In this document: piece by piece, positions 42,372 through 52,647 of the stretch
How the letters are laid out: every line of letters begins with the position of its first letter
How positions within the stretch are numbered: position 1 is the first letter of the stretch
NCBI RefSeq assembly: GCF_900129045.1
Contig: NZ_FQTX01000003.1
Coordinates: 124,001 to 188,000, forward strand
Length of the DNA stretch: 64,000 nucleotides
Reading direction: 5' to 3'
Origin: Bifidobacterium merycicum DSM 6492
GTDB lineage: Bacteria > Actinomycetota > Actinomycetes > Actinomycetales > Bifidobacteriaceae
The notes under the pieces: model-generated
Databases searched by the model: none
What the model was told of the DNA's origin: nothing
Seen by the model: only the letters and a program-made list of their open reading frames with translations
Position numbers and translations under genes: made by a program

Positions 42372-44552
42372 TCACGGGCGATGGGCGTCCATATTCATGG
42401 CGCTCAGCGTCCCCTTTTCCGCGGAATCATGCATGATGGAACGCTTGCGGAAATCGTCGAGGAACGCCCGGAGCTTGGCGGTCAGCCTGTCGTAGCCACG
42501 TTGGGGCAGTTGCGCGAGCAGCCAGTTCAGCCCGTCGGCGAAGCATTGCGGCAACGGCAATCCGTCGAGAAGATGCGCGTACGCCTCGAGGTTGCGCAGC
42601 GATACGTCCAGTTCATCATCCGGCATATGGAAGCGCGTGTACAGGTCGATGCGCTCAAGGTACTTGCCGACGAAGATGAACGCCTTGAGCTCCTTATCGG
42701 CCGAGGAGTTCTCGATGCCGCCCCAGAACGCGAGCATGTTATCCGCCACATCGCGTTGCGCGTAGATGTCGCCGTCGTTGGCGCTGCGTTCGGCGGCGTC
42801 GGTGATGTTCGTCAGGGCAAGCTCGATGTACTGCAGCAGACGCGACGAAAGCTCGGGCCGCAAAATCACCGCGTTGTTGAACGCGCACACGATGGCGCTG
42901 CGCACCGAATCCGGATTGTTCCCGTCATACAGGAACGATTCGATGAATGCGTCGAAATCCTCGAAGTCCTCGGGCAGGTCGAGTGCGTGGGCGAATGGGC
43001 GGAACGCGTCGGCGTCCTCGTCCATCACACGGTCGTAGAAGGGATAGAACTGCACCAGCGTGGTGAACGCCCGCTCGGTGTACCGGCCGAGCCAATACAG
43101 GTTGTCTGCCTTGGACGCGGTGACCAGCTGCAGCGCATGCTTGCGCACATGCGGGATAAGATTCACCGACGTGATCTCCTCCCCGGCTCTCATACCGTCC
43201 TTCGTATCGGGGGCGAGCACCCAAGTGTCCTTGAAGCCGCCGCCCTGCGAGGAGTTGACGATCATCTGACCGGGAACGGACGAATAGCGCGTCAAGCCCG
43301 AATACCATACGTGCATGTTCTGACCGGTGAGGACGAAGGCGCGCAGATCGGCCTTGCGTGGCACGGTGTCGCCGGTCGCCGTATCGACGACCTCAAGATC
43401 ACGGAATTGGATGACTTCCTGCGCGATGAACCGCCTGGGCTCGGCTTTGATGCGGTCGGCCAGATCCTCGCGCTCGGATTTGTCCAGATCACTGCCGAAC
43501 ACCACGCCGTAACCACCGGCTTCGGCCACATCCTTGATCACCAGTTCGCCGAGCCTGTCGAGCACTTCGGCGCGATCCTTGCCGAACATGGGCATGTAGG
43601 TGGGCGCATTGTTCAGGATCGGCTCCTCGCCCAGATAGTATCTGATCATCTGCGGCACGAAATAGTAGATGGCCTTGTCGTCGGCCGCGCCGTTGCCCGG
43701 CGCGTTGACGATGGAGACGTTGCCCGCACGGTAGGCGGAGAGCAGGCCGGGCACGCCGATCACCGAATCGGGGTTGAAGGCGAAGGGATCGAGGTAATCG
43801 TCGGAAAGACGCCGGTAGACCACGCCCACACGATGCCGGTTGCCCGCATAGTCGAGGAAGAACAGACGGTTGTCCACGACTTCGAGATCCTCCGGGAACG
43901 CGAGCGTGGCACCGGTCTGTTCCGCCAGATACGCGTGCTCGAAGAACGCGGAATTGTATCGTCCCGGCGACAGCACCACCGCGATGCCGCCCGTGGATAC
44001 GAAGTCCATCGCCTTGCGCAGTAGACGGGAGTAGTCGCGGTTGTCGCGCACATGCACGTCGCGGAACAGACGCGGGTTGATGCGACGTTCGATGTCGCGC
44101 GCGAACAGCGGGTAGCTTGCGCCCGAGGGAATACGCAGATTATCCTCCAACACCCACCATCGGCCATCCTCGCCTTGCACGAGATCCTCCCCCGCGATGT
44201 GCGCGAACACGCCGCCTGGAGGGGTGACGCCGTTCACCTGCGGATAGTAGCCCGCCGACGTGTAGACGAACTCCTCGGGCACCACGCCGTCGTGGATGAT
44301 CTGCTTATCGGAGTAGATATCGCGCAGATACGCGTTCAGCGCCTGGACGCGCTGCTTGAGACCGGCTTCAAGCCGGTCGAACTCGTCGGATTCGATGATG
44401 CGCGGCACCGGATCGTAGGGGAACAGACGATCATGGTATTCGCCGTCCTTGTATACGCCGAAGCGCACGCCGTTGCGGCTGAGTTCCCTATTGATCTCCT
44501 CACGCCGTGATACCAGTTCCTTGGCCAGTTTCCGTGCCGCCGATTCGATCAT
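42372..44552 (-). CDS. circularly permuted ATP-grasp / alpha-E (DUF403) fusion
   Basis: 726 residues. Residues about 30-440 are a circularly permuted ATP-grasp domain (DUF404/407 type): YDPVPRII, the APGNGAADDKAIYYFVPQM block and the PRRFIAQEVIQF strand are its recognisable words. Residues about 465-690 form the all-helical alpha-E domain (DUF403; ADNLYWLGRYTERA at its start). In many bacteria these are separate genes; here they are fused. Predicted peptide/amide ligase acting with the transglutaminase encoded just downstream. The product is unknown. Confidence 0.9.
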   Translation of the reverse strand: MIESAARKLAKELVSRREEINRELSRNGVRFGVYKDGEYHDRLFPYDPVPRIIESDEFDRLEAGLKQRVQALNAYLRDIYSDKQIIHDGVVPEEFVYTSAGYYPQVNGVTPPGGVFAHIAGEDLVQGEDGRWWVLEDNLRIPSGASYPLFARDIERRINPRLFRDVHVRDNRDYSRLLRKAMDFVSTGGIAVVLSPGRYNSAFFEHAYLAEQTGATLAFPEDLEVVDNRLFFLDYAGNRHRVGVVYRRLSDDYLDPFAFNPDSVIGVPGLLSAYRAGNVSIVNAPGNGAADDKAIYYFVPQMIRYYLGEEPILNNAPTYMPMFGKDRAEVLDRLGELVIKDVAEAGGYGVVFGSDLDKSEREDLADRIKAEPRRFIAQEVIQFRDLEVVDTATGDTVPRKADLRAFVLTGQNMHVWYSGLTRYSSVPGQMIVNSSQGGGFKDTWVLAPDTKDGMRAGEEITSVNLIPHVRKHALQLVTASKADNLYWLGRYTERAFTTLVQFYPFYDRVMDEDADAFRPFAHALDLPEDFEDFDAFIESFLYDGNNPDSVRSAIVCAFNNAVILRPELSSRLLQYIELALTNITDAAERSANDGDIYAQRDVADNMLAFWGGIENSSADKELKAFIFVGKYLERIDLYTRFHMPDDELDVSLRNLEAYAHLLDGLPLPQCFADGLNWLLAQLPQRGYDRLTAKLRAFLDDFRKRSIMHDSAEKGTLSAMNMDAHRP

Positions 44553-44727
44553 CGTTCCACGCTCCTTCCGTCCCTCGCGACGGATGCCAATATGGGGTAC
44601 CGCGCATGGTCAGCCTTGATAGAAGCGAACGTAACGGCGTTCGGTTACCGGATGGTGCCGCGGATTGTTACGGTATTGTCATCGGTGACGCGCACCGCAA
44701 CATGCCGTACACATGGCCGTGACATGA

Positions 44728-44780
44728 CGATCCCCGTGCGGGTCGCCATGGATGGTCCATGGTGGCCAGCACGGGGATCG
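44728..44780 (-). terminator. large palindrome after the oligopeptide-transport operon
   Basis: A 53-base near-perfect palindrome. CGATCCCCGTGC pairs with GCACGGGGATCG (12 bp, perfect) and the inner GGTCGCCATGGA pairs with TCCATGGTGGCC (10 of 12). It lies 38 bases past the binding-protein stop. No T run follows, so it may act as a terminator or an mRNA-end protector. The rest of the 266-base gap up to the ATP-grasp start shows no gene. Confidence 0.55.
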
Positions 44781-44818
44781 ACGTGGCCTATCGGCGGCTG
44801 TCCGCTAGCGGAAGCGAC

Positions 44819-46546
44819 TCACTTCTGCCAACCGATATCCTGCGGCAGAGAACCCGCGAAGCCGGCCGAACCATAGTTGGCCAGACCGGTCTTCGTGGCG
44901 TAATAGGACGGCGGTGTGGACACCGGAATGGTGCCGTACAGCGCCAGCGCGGCCTTTTCCGCCTTGTTGGTGGCCTTGGCCTGGGCATCATAATCAGACA
45001 GCGCGCCGGCCTTCTTCACCAGCTCGTCGACTTCCTTGCTGCCCACATAGGTGAAGTTCGACGGACCGTCGGAGGTATACAGCTGCGGCGCGGAGGTCAC
45101 GAAACTGAGCGCGGCGCTCGCCTGCCAGGCCATCGGCAGCACCTGGTATTCGCCGCTGGTCACGGTGGACGAGAACTTGCTTTCGGTCTTGTTGACGACC
45201 TTGACCTTGACACCGGCCTTCTTCATCATGGCCTGATATGCGGTGGCCAGAGCCTGCTGGGTGGCGTCGTCACCGAAGTAGGTGAACGTGACCTGCAGCG
45301 TCTTGCCGCCCTTGGCGTAGTAGCCGTCATCGCCCATCTTGTAACCGTCGGACTCGAGGGTCTTCTTGGCGTTGTCGACGTTGTACTTCGCGTCGGCCGG
45401 CATGTTGTTCTCATAGCCCTTCTGGTACGGCATCAGCAGCTCGGAGCCCGGCTGGGTGGCATCCCACTTCATGCCTTGGTACTGCACGCTGTTGTAGGTA
45501 TTGACATCGAACGCCTGGGTCAGCGCCTTACGCACCTTGATGTCGTCCAGCGGCTTGGACTTGCCGTTGTATTCGAACACACGGGTCTTGGTGCTGTAGC
45601 CGTAGCGGAGCTGCGTGTCCTTCACGCCGCGCACCTGCTTGATATCGTCCTTGGTGCTGGCGATGGCAGCATCGATTTCGCCGTTCTGGAAGGCGTTGAG
45701 CTCGGCGCTGCTCTCCATCTGCTTGTAGATCACCTTGCTCAGCTTCGGCTTGTCGCCCCACCACTCCTCATTCGGGACGAAAGTGACCTGGGAATCGCTG
45801 AAGGACTGGACCTTGAACGGACCGGCGGCCCATTCGTTGTGCGGGTTCTTCACCCATCCCTGGGTGAAGGTCTTCGGATCGGCGGCCTTCGGGTTCACCA
45901 GTCCGGAGAACACCAACTGCCACGGATAATACGGGGTCTTGTACTTGACGATGACCTGCTTGGCATTGGAGCCCTGCTCGACGCTGGCGATCTGGTCGAA
46001 ACCATCGGTGCTCGGCGGGTTGTAGTCCGGGTTGGAACCGTTGTTGGCCTCCCAGGTCGCTTTGAATGCGGTCCAGTCGATTTCGCTGCCGTCGTTCCAT
46101 TTGGCCTTCGGATTGATGTCGTACTGCACGACCATTGGGTTCTCGCTGACCAGCCTCATATCGGTCAGGAAGTCCTTGTTCACCTTGATCGGGGAGCCGG
46201 AAACCTGATCGGAAAGCAGCAGGCTCGGCTGATACCAGCTCCACAATTCGGACATGTACCCGGTGTTGCCGTCGGTGCTCAGATAGTTCCAGTTCGGACC
46301 GATTTCGACAATACCCAGTGTCAGCGTGCCGCCGTCCTTGATGTTGTCGCGAGACTGGTGGTTGTCGTAACGCTGCTTGACGTTCGGCATCGGCAGATCA
46401 CCGGTGTAGGACGATGGAACGCCGTCTGCCGGCTCCTCCTTCAACGCGCTCGATGAAGAACCGCCATTCGCGCCGCAGCCTGCGAACAGCATCGAGAACG
46501 ACGCCGCCACGGCAGCAAGCGACATAAGCTTGTTTTTCCTGTTCAT
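44819..46546 (-). CDS. ABC oligopeptide-binding lipoprotein (SBP family 5)
   Basis: Start at ATG 46546 (MNRKNKLMSLAAVAASF), preceded by GGAGAGG. 575 residues. A lipoprotein signal ends in LFAGC (Cys23) and a Gly/Ser linker follows. The SBP_bac_5 fold is recognisable by KVNKDFLTDMRLVSENPM, YDINPKAKWNDGSEIDW and DDIKVRKALTQAFDVNTYN. It binds peptides outside the membrane and hands them to the permease encoded upstream. Last gene of the operon, 59 bases after the ATPase gene. Confidence 0.93.
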   Translation of the reverse strand: MNRKNKLMSLAAVAASFSMLFAGCGANGGSSSSALKEEPADGVPSSYTGDLPMPNVKQRYDNHQSRDNIKDGGTLTLGIVEIGPNWNYLSTDGNTGYMSELWSWYQPSLLLSDQVSGSPIKVNKDFLTDMRLVSENPMVVQYDINPKAKWNDGSEIDWTAFKATWEANNGSNPDYNPPSTDGFDQIASVEQGSNAKQVIVKYKTPYYPWQLVFSGLVNPKAADPKTFTQGWVKNPHNEWAAGPFKVQSFSDSQVTFVPNEEWWGDKPKLSKVIYKQMESSAELNAFQNGEIDAAIASTKDDIKQVRGVKDTQLRYGYSTKTRVFEYNGKSKPLDDIKVRKALTQAFDVNTYNSVQYQGMKWDATQPGSELLMPYQKGYENNMPADAKYNVDNAKKTLESDGYKMGDDGYYAKGGKTLQVTFTYFGDDATQQALATAYQAMMKKAGVKVKVVNKTESKFSSTVTSGEYQVLPMAWQASAALSFVTSAPQLYTSDGPSNFTYVGSKEVDELVKKAGALSDYDAQAKATNKAEKAALALYGTIPVSTPPSYYATKTGLANYGSAGFAGSLPQDIGWQK

Positions 46547-46605
46547 TTTCCTCTCCAATATATTCAAGGATTCGTGGGATGCGAATCCATCACCCGCGCT
46601 TGGAA

Positions 46606-48702
46606 TCAAGCGAAATGGCAGGCGACCGTATGGCCGTCGCCGCGGGAAGCTTCGTTCGAGACGCGCATGCTCGGGCGTTCGCCCATGCAACGCGCCTGTT
46701 GTTCCTTCGTCAGCGTCGGCATCAGTGGGCATCGGCCCACGAACGGGCAGCCGGCGAAGGTTTCCGTCGCGCTGGGCAGTTCGCCTTGCAGCACGACACG
46801 TTGACGGGACCGTTCCCTTTGCGGGTCGGGAACCGGAACCGCGCTCATCAGGGCCTTGGTGTACGGGTGCAGCGGATGGTCGAACACGTCATCCGTGTCG
46901 CCGACCTCCACGAGCCGCCCCAGGTACATCACCGCGATGCGGCTGGAAATGTGGCGGACCACCGACAGGTTGTGCGCCACGAACAGATAGGCGACGCCAA
47001 GCTTGTTCTGCAGGTCCTCCAGCAGGTTGATCACACCGGCCTGGATGGAAACATCCAACGCGGAGACCGGTTCATCGAGCAAAACCAGCTTCGGATTCAC
47101 GGCCAGGGCGCGTGCGATGGCGATGCGCTGACGTTGGCCTCCGGAGAACTGCGTCGGGAAGCGATCCACCTGATCCGGGTTGAGTTCCACGAGCCGCATC
47201 AGTTCGCCGATGCGCTGGCGAATCTCCTCACGGCTCTTATGCTGCGCCTTCAGCGGCTCGGCAAGCACGTCGTAGATCGGCAGACGGGGGTCGAGCGAGC
47301 TCATCGGATCCTGGAACACGTATTGCACCTGCGCACGCAGTTCACGGCGCTTCTCGCGGGACATGTGCTTCTTGCTCAACGTCGTGCCGAGGACGGTGAT
47401 GGAACCGGATTCCGGCTCGGTGAAGTTCATGACCTGCGTCAGCGTGGTGGATTTTCCGGAACCGGATTCACCCACCAGCGCCACGGTCTCGCCTTCGCAC
47501 ACATCGAAGCTCACGCCGTCCACCGCATGCACTTTGCCCACATTGCGGCGGAAGAACCCACCGGAGGTGACCGGGAAGGTCTTGCATACGTCCTTCAGTT
47601 CAAGCACCTTCCTGCGCTGGCTGCGGGGAATGTGCGCGAACTTGGACGGCGTTCGGTCATCCACCTGGTACACGTCATGGAAGGTGAGTCCCTTACTCGC
47701 GATCTCGTCGGCGCGCAGGCATGCCGCCAACTGCCCTTCGAGCCCTGAAATGGGTTTGAGCTCCGGCTCCTCATGGCGGCATGCGTCGGTGGCCATCGGG
47801 CAACGGGGCGCGAACGGGCATCCCTGCGGCAAGTCGGCCAGATTGACCGGGGAACCGGGAATGGGCACGAGCCGCTTGTCGCTGCCGCGATCGGAACGCG
47901 GCACCGCACCCAGCAATCCCATGGTGTACGGCATGGCGGGATGCGCGAAAATGCTGTCGACGTCCGCGTATTCCACCGGGCGCCCCGCGTACATGACGAT
48001 GATGTCGTCCGCCATGCCCGCGATGACACCCAGATCATGGGTGATGAAGATGACCGCGGCACCCGTTTCGCGCTGCGCTTTCTTCAACACTTCGAGGATC
48101 TGCGCCTGGATCGTCACATCCAATGCGGTGGTCGGCTCGTCGGCGATGATGACGTCCGGGTCGTTGGCGATGGCCATGGCGATCATCACACGCTGGCGCA
48201 TGCCGCCGGAGAACTGGTGGGGAAACGCGGTCAGGCGCTTCTCCGGCTCGGGGATGCCCACCAGATTCATCAGTTCGATGGAACGGTCGTGGATCTGTTC
48301 GGCGCTCATGCCGGGATTATGTATGGTCAGCGCCTCCTTGATCTGATCACCGATGGAGAACACCGGGGTCAGCGCGGAAAGCGGGTCCTGGAAGACCATG
48401 GCGATGCCCTTGCCGCGGATCTTGCTCATGGCGAGGTCATCCTTGTCGAGCAGTTCCTCGCCACGGTAGCGGACGGATCCCTTGACGCTCGCATTCTTGT
48501 CGAGCAATCCCATGATCGCCATGGATGTCACCGATTTGCCCGAACCGGACTCGCCGACGATGCCGAGCGTCTTGCCGCGGTAGAGGTCGAAATTGACGCC
48601 GCGCACGGCACGCACCACGCCCGCTTCGGAAGCGAAGCTCACATGCAGGTCGCGGACTCGGAGAACCGGCTTCTTCTCTTGCGTTTCCTTCTGATTGGTC
48701 AT
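46606..48702 (-). CDS. fused double ATP-binding subunit of the oligopeptide ABC transporter
   Basis: 698 residues: two OppD/OppF-type ATPases in one chain. ATPase 1 has Walker A GESGSGKS at 50-57, signature SGGMRQRV and Walker [13 protein letters not shown], and is followed by the OppD C-terminal Cys-rich segment ([10 protein letters not shown]). ATPase 2 has a second GESGSGKS near 415, SGGQRQRI and [12 protein letters not shown], and its own oligopeptide C-terminal segment ([10 protein letters not shown]). It energises peptide uptake. It starts seven bases after the permease stop. The E. coli equivalents are separate genes. Confidence 0.95.
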   Translation of the reverse strand: MTNQKETQEKKPVLRVRDLHVSFASEAGVVRAVRGVNFDLYRGKTLGIVGESGSGKSVTSMAIMGLLDKNASVKGSVRYRGEELLDKDDLAMSKIRGKGIAMVFQDPLSALTPVFSIGDQIKEALTIHNPGMSAEQIHDRSIELMNLVGIPEPEKRLTAFPHQFSGGMRQRVMIAMAIANDPDVIIADEPTTALDVTIQAQILEVLKKAQRETGAAVIFITHDLGVIAGMADDIIVMYAGRPVEYADVDSIFAHPAMPYTMGLLGAVPRSDRGSDKRLVPIPGSPVNLADLPQGCPFAPRCPMATDACRHEEPELKPISGLEGQLAACLRADEIASKGLTFHDVYQVDDRTPSKFAHIPRSQRRKVLELKDVCKTFPVTSGGFFRRNVGKVHAVDGVSFDVCEGETVALVGESGSGKSTTLTQVMNFTEPESGSITVLGTTLSKKHMSREKRRELRAQVQYVFQDPMSSLDPRLPIYDVLAEPLKAQHKSREEIRQRIGELMRLVELNPDQVDRFPTQFSGGQRQRIAIARALAVNPKLVLLDEPVSALDVSIQAGVINLLEDLQNKLGVAYLFVAHNLSVVRHISSRIAVMYLGRLVEVGDTDDVFDHPLHPYTKALMSAVPVPDPQRERSRQRVVLQGELPSATETFAGCPFVGRCPLMPTLTKEQQARCMGERPSMRVSNEASRGDGHTVACHFA

Positions 48703-48709
48703 TTCGGGC

Positions 48710-49684
48710 TCACTCAGCCTTTCCAGCGGAACGGGAATACGGGTCGATGGCGTCACGCAATCCATCGCCGATCAGCTGCACGGAGAAGGTCAGCACGATC
48801 AGCACGATGGAGGGGAACAGCAGGATCCATGGGGAGGTCATCACCACGGTCTGGCCCGCGTTGAGCAGGGTGCCGAGCGAGGTGTCGGGAGCTTTGATGC
48901 CCAAGCCCAGGAAGCTCAGCGCGGTTTCGCTGTTGACCGCGCCGATGACGCCGAGCACGGTGTTGATGATCAGCACCGAGCCCAGATTCGGCACCAGATG
49001 ACGCACGATGATGTGGAACGACGAAACGCCCATGTATTTCGCGGCGTGGACGTACTCACGCTCGCGCAGGCTCAACGTCAACGTGCGCAGGGTACGCGCG
49101 TAGCCGATCCAGCCGAAGGCCGTCAAACCGAAGACGAGCCACAGCCAGTCGCTGCCGCCGGTCGCGGAGCTCACGATGAGCGCGATGAGGAGGAACGACG
49201 GCACCACGAGCAGCATGTCAAGCACCCACATGCCGACTTTTTCGAACCAGCCGCCGAAATAGGCGACCGCGGTGCCGACGATCGCGGCGATCACCGTGGT
49301 GCCGATGGAGCTCAGCAGACCGATGGAGAGGGAACGTCCCAGACCACGGACCACCATGGCGTACAGATCGGAACCGCCGACGGTCGTGCCAAACCAGTGG
49401 TCGGCGGTCGGACCGGAGCCGAGTGCCGTGAAATCAGGCTCGTCATAGCTCCATTTGGAGAGTTTGGAACCGAAGATCGCGAAGAATATCAGCACGACCA
49501 GCATCACCAAGCCGACAACGGCTGACTTGCGACGCATGAAACGCCTGACATACAGGGTCAGACGGCCTGTGCGTTTGAACGAATCATTCGCGGCCGGCGC
49601 ATCATCGGAACCGAGATCCTCGCGTTCCGGTCCTTTCTGCGCTTCACATTCAACGGTTTCGTCATATTCGAGTGCGCTACTCAT
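48710..49684 (-). CDS. oligopeptide ABC transporter permease (DppC/OppC type)
   Basis: 324 residues: a hydrophilic N-terminus of about 45 residues, then six membrane segments and the permease EAA loop (EYVHAAKYMGVSSFHIIVRH). The N-terminal OppC_N segment (YVRRFMRRKSAVVGLVML) is typical. It pairs with the DppB-type permease gene 34 bases upstream. Confidence 0.94.
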   Translation of the reverse strand: MSSALEYDETVECEAQKGPEREDLGSDDAPAANDSFKRTGRLTLYVRRFMRRKSAVVGLVMLVVLIFFAIFGSKLSKWSYDEPDFTALGSGPTADHWFGTTVGGSDLYAMVVRGLGRSLSIGLLSSIGTTVIAAIVGTAVAYFGGWFEKVGMWVLDMLLVVPSFLLIALIVSSATGGSDWLWLVFGLTAFGWIGYARTLRTLTLSLREREYVHAAKYMGVSSFHIIVRHLVPNLGSVLIINTVLGVIGAVNSETALSFLGLGIKAPDTSLGTLLNAGQTVVMTSPWILLFPSIVLIVLTFSVQLIGDGLRDAIDPYSRSAGKAE

Positions 49685-49718
49685 GGGGAATCACCTAATA
49701 TTCAGTTCTTGTGGCTAT

Positions 49719-50702
49719 TCAGCTCAAACGAATGCGTGGATCGAGCCATGCGGAGAAGATGTCGGCAAGCAGGGCGCCGGTAAGCGTGCAGACGCCGCCG
49801 AACGCGGTGACCGCCACCGAGCCGTTGATGTCGTTCTGGCTGATGGCCTGCACGAAGTAGGATCCGACGCCATTGATGGCGAACACGGTTTCCGTGATCA
49901 CGGCGCCGGTGAACACGCTGGCGATGGAGAACGCCACATCGACGGCCGTCGGAATCAGCGACGTGCGCAACGCATGACGGCGGATGGCGACGTTGAGCGG
50001 CAGGCCTTTGGCACGTGCAGTGCGCACATAATCGGCGTTCATCGTATCGAGCAGATACGTGCGCTGCGTCAGATGGTAGCTGACCATGCCGGGGATGGTC
50101 AGCACGATGGTCGGCAGTATCAGATGCTGCGCGAAATCAAGGAACCACAGGAACGGATTCGATCCGGTGTAGGAATGCAATCCCGTCACGTAGAAGATCC
50201 TGCTGCCGGTGGACTTGTTGAAGCTGATGGCAAGCAGCACGACCAGCAGGCCGAGCACGGCGGTGGGGATGACCAGGAAGAAGGTGGCGACTGTGTTCAA
50301 TGCGCGATCCTGCCACTTGTATTGGCGAATCGCCGTGTAGACGCCGATGCTGACGCCGAAGACCACGCCAAGGACGGTGGCCAGCGTCACCAGCTGGACG
50401 GACGCGCCGATACGGGCCGCGATCGCTGGACCGACCGGCGACTGGTCCGGGCTCAATCCCCAATCCCAACGGGTCACGATGTTCTTCAGCCACCGTCCGT
50501 ACCGGATGATGACGGGGGTCTGATCGTTGATGTTAGCGAGGGTCAGCGAACGGTTGATTGAGGCGATCGGCGGATGCGGATGGCGGGACATGTAGTTCGA
50601 GCGTGGGTCCATGAACGCGCTTGCCAGGAAGTACGTCAGCGACACTGCGATGAACAGCATCACCACGTAATTGGCGATGCGCTTGACGATGTATTTGATC
50701 AT
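49719..50702 (-). CDS. oligopeptide ABC transporter permease (DppB/OppB type)
   Basis: 327 residues, six membrane segments. N-terminal IVKRIANYVVMLFIAVSLT is the conserved OppB start; the EAA loop is DYVRTARAKGLPLNVAIRRH. It is the first gene of the four-gene transporter operon, behind a promoter at 50747-50775, with a strong purine-rich ribosome site (AAGGGGG). Confidence 0.94.
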   Translation of the reverse strand: MIKYIVKRIANYVVMLFIAVSLTYFLASAFMDPRSNYMSRHPHPPIASINRSLTLANINDQTPVIIRYGRWLKNIVTRWDWGLSPDQSPVGPAIAARIGASVQLVTLATVLGVVFGVSIGVYTAIRQYKWQDRALNTVATFFLVIPTAVLGLLVVLLAISFNKSTGSRIFYVTGLHSYTGSNPFLWFLDFAQHLILPTIVLTIPGMVSYHLTQRTYLLDTMNADYVRTARAKGLPLNVAIRRHALRTSLIPTAVDVAFSIASVFTGAVITETVFAINGVGSYFVQAISQNDINGSVAVTAFGGVCTLTGALLADIFSAWLDPRIRLS

Positions 50703-50746
50703 GCGACCCCCTTCAGGCCAACCCCTTGCGCCTTATGTATTGGTCT

Positions 50747-50775
50747 GTAATAGGTCGCATATTTTTCCGGGGCAA
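50747..50775 (-). promoter_or_regulatory. promoter of the oligopeptide-transport operon
   Basis: In the minus sense TTGCCC (50775-50770) and TATTAC (50752-50747) are separated by 17 bases, about 45 bases before the first permease start. The remaining 174 bases up to truA hold two imperfect copies of CTCGYCGCAGCGT (50900 and 50924) but no gene. Confidence 0.55.
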
Positions 50776-50949
50776 CCCTGTTTCACATTGTGGAACGGGT
50801 CCGTCTCATGACCGAAACACGCGAATTCCGCGGCAAACCGCATGCTGGCAACGTTTCTCCCACATGGAATGCCGTTCACAAATTGCGGCCGTTACAACAC
50901 TCGTCGCAGCGTTTGTCACATCGCTCGCCGCAGCGTCCGTCGCAATGGA

Positions 50950-51882
50950 TTACGGCAGCGTCCGCTTCGCACGAATCGCCTGGGCGCGAACCGCCAGCTG
51001 ATCGTCGGAAGGGTAGGCGACGTGTTCCAACGTTAATCCCTGCGGCGCGATCGGGCCGGTGCTGCCTTCACGCTTGGGAACGGCCATCTTGCCCGCGAAC
51101 CAATCGAGATCGCGCTTGCCGAGGCCGACCTGCACGCAGCCGTTGACCAGGGAACGCACCATATTGCGGGCGAAGGCGTCGGCGACGATGGTGAAGCAGA
51201 CCAAGCCGGATTCGAAGGTCGGCACGATATACCCTTGCTCCAAGCCGCTCTCCCGGCCGCTCTCCCGGCCGCTCGGCGGGACGAGCGGCGAAGTCCCGAT
51301 ACGTGTCCACTGCGCCCGTTTGACCTCACGGATGGTGGTGCCTCCCGGATTCGGAGTGGCGAAGGAGCCGAAATCATGCAGGCCGATGGTCATGGCCGCT
51401 GCACGGTTCATCGCATCGATATCAAGATCGTCATCGATATGGAGCACGCAGCCACGCAATCGCGGATCGACCTCTCCCCCACGATCGACGATGCGATACA
51501 CGTATGTGCGTTCCAGCGCGGAGAACCGGGCATCGAAACCTTCCGGCGCCACACTGATGCGATGGATGGCGATATCGCCGGGCAACAGCCGCTGCAGGCG
51601 ATGTTCCAGAGCCGTCACCGCGGCAACCTTCATATGCCCGACGGCGCGTTGCAGGACATCCTCACTGATGTCGATATGGCAGACCTGATGGCTGGCGTGC
51701 ACGCCCGTATCGGTACGCCCCGCCACCACCAAGCGCAACGGCTCGTCGGCATCGTCGGCGGCGACGCGCAGAATGCGGCGCAGCGCGCTCTCCACTTCCC
51801 CCTGCACCGTGCGAATGTCGGGCTGCACGGCCCATCCGTAGAACGCCCCACCGTCATATGCCAAATCGATTCGAAGTCTCAT
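50950..51882 (-). CDS. truA: tRNA pseudouridine(38-40) synthase
   Basis: Start at ATG 51882 (MRLRIDLAYDGGAFYGW); GGGTGG lies upstream. 310 residues. Catalytic Asp58 is in AGRTDTGVHASHQ. It modifies positions 38-40 of tRNA. A local GRESGRESG insertion (about 210-218) comes from a short DNA repeat (CTCTCCCGGCCG twice). It follows the rplQ terminator, the usual actinobacterial position. Confidence 0.95.
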   Translation of the reverse strand: MRLRIDLAYDGGAFYGWAVQPDIRTVQGEVESALRRILRVAADDADEPLRLVVAGRTDTGVHASHQVCHIDISEDVLQRAVGHMKVAAVTALEHRLQRLLPGDIAIHRISVAPEGFDARFSALERTYVYRIVDRGGEVDPRLRGCVLHIDDDLDIDAMNRAAAMTIGLHDFGSFATPNPGGTTIREVKRAQWTRIGTSPLVPPSGRESGRESGLEQGYIVPTFESGLVCFTIVADAFARNMVRSLVNGCVQVGLGKRDLDWFAGKMAVPKREGSTGPIAPQGLTLEHVAYPSDDQLAVRAQAIRAKRTLP

Positions 51883-52030
51883 AACCACCCATAGTACGGG
51901 TTCCCTCAACCTTCATGCGGCAGAAGCCGGTTCGTCCGCTGCCTCGCGCAGGCCGTCTGGTACGGCATAATCCAGTACGGCCCGGCAGACATATACGGTT
52001 CCGCCTCCCGAGGCGCATAACCCGCCGAAT

Positions 52031-52070
52031 ATACGAAAAGGGCCGGGAACCACATGGATTCCCGGCCCTT
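52031..52070 (-). terminator. terminator of the rpsM-rplQ (alpha) operon
   Basis: A perfect 12-bp stem AAGGGCCGGGAA / TTCCCGGCCCTT with a 9-base loop, followed in the minus sense by TTTTCGTAT, 26 bases past the rplQ stop. Confidence 0.88.
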
Positions 52071-52095
52071 CAATCAATCAGTCGGACTGATCGAC

Positions 52096-52563
52096 TCACT
52101 CAGCCTTCTCGGCCTCGTCCTTGGCTTCCTCAGCGGGAGCTTCGGCTTCGGCGGCGACCTTGGTCGCGGCTTCGGCTTCCTTGACGACGGCCTTCTTCGG
52201 GCTCACCGGCTCGGTGACGAGCTCGATGATGGCTGCAGGCGCATTGTCGCCGGTACGAGAGGCGATCTTCACGATGCGGGTGTAGCCGCCCTCGCGCTGC
52301 TCCATCTGCTCGGCGATCTCGGTGAACAGCTTATGCACGACGGACTTGTTGCGGATGACGCGCATCACGCGACGACGGGAGTGCAGATCACCGCGCTTGG
52401 CGAAGGTGATCAGTCGCTCGGCCAGCGGACGAAGGCGCTTGGCCTTCGGCAGCGTGGTCGTGATGCGGCCGTTCTGGAACAGGCTGGTAGCCATGTTCGC
52501 GAGCATAAGGCGCTCGTGTGCCGGGCTGGACGCCAGACGCGGGCCCTTCTTGGGTGTAGGCAT
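52096..52563 (-). CDS. rplQ: 50S ribosomal protein L17
   Basis: 155 residues. Core 1-118 ([20 protein letters not shown]) is L17. The Ala/Glu-rich tail (about 125-155, [17 protein letters not shown]) is the actinobacterial extension. Last gene of the alpha operon, 84 bases after rpoA. Confidence 0.98.
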   Translation of the reverse strand: MPTPKKGPRLASSPAHERLMLANMATSLFQNGRITTTLPKAKRLRPLAERLITFAKRGDLHSRRRVMRVIRNKSVVHKLFTEIAEQMEQREGGYTRIVKIASRTGDNAPAAIIELVTEPVSPKKAVVKEAEAATKVAAEAEAPAEEAKDEAEKAE

Positions 52564-52647
52564 TGTTACTCCTTTTGCCGGGCCGGTTCAGGTGGGCAAG
52601 AGCCCGAACATCCGAACCGGTCAAGCGGTTGGTCGAAGATTATGCGA

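Noticed and set aside
42312..44024. 570-codon open frame opposite the ATP-grasp gene
   Set aside because: Antisense of a clear gene, no start signal.
50900..50936. Two imperfect CTCGYCGCAGCGT copies upstream of the transporter operon
   Set aside because: Only two copies, far from the promoter and GC-rich; no evidence of function.
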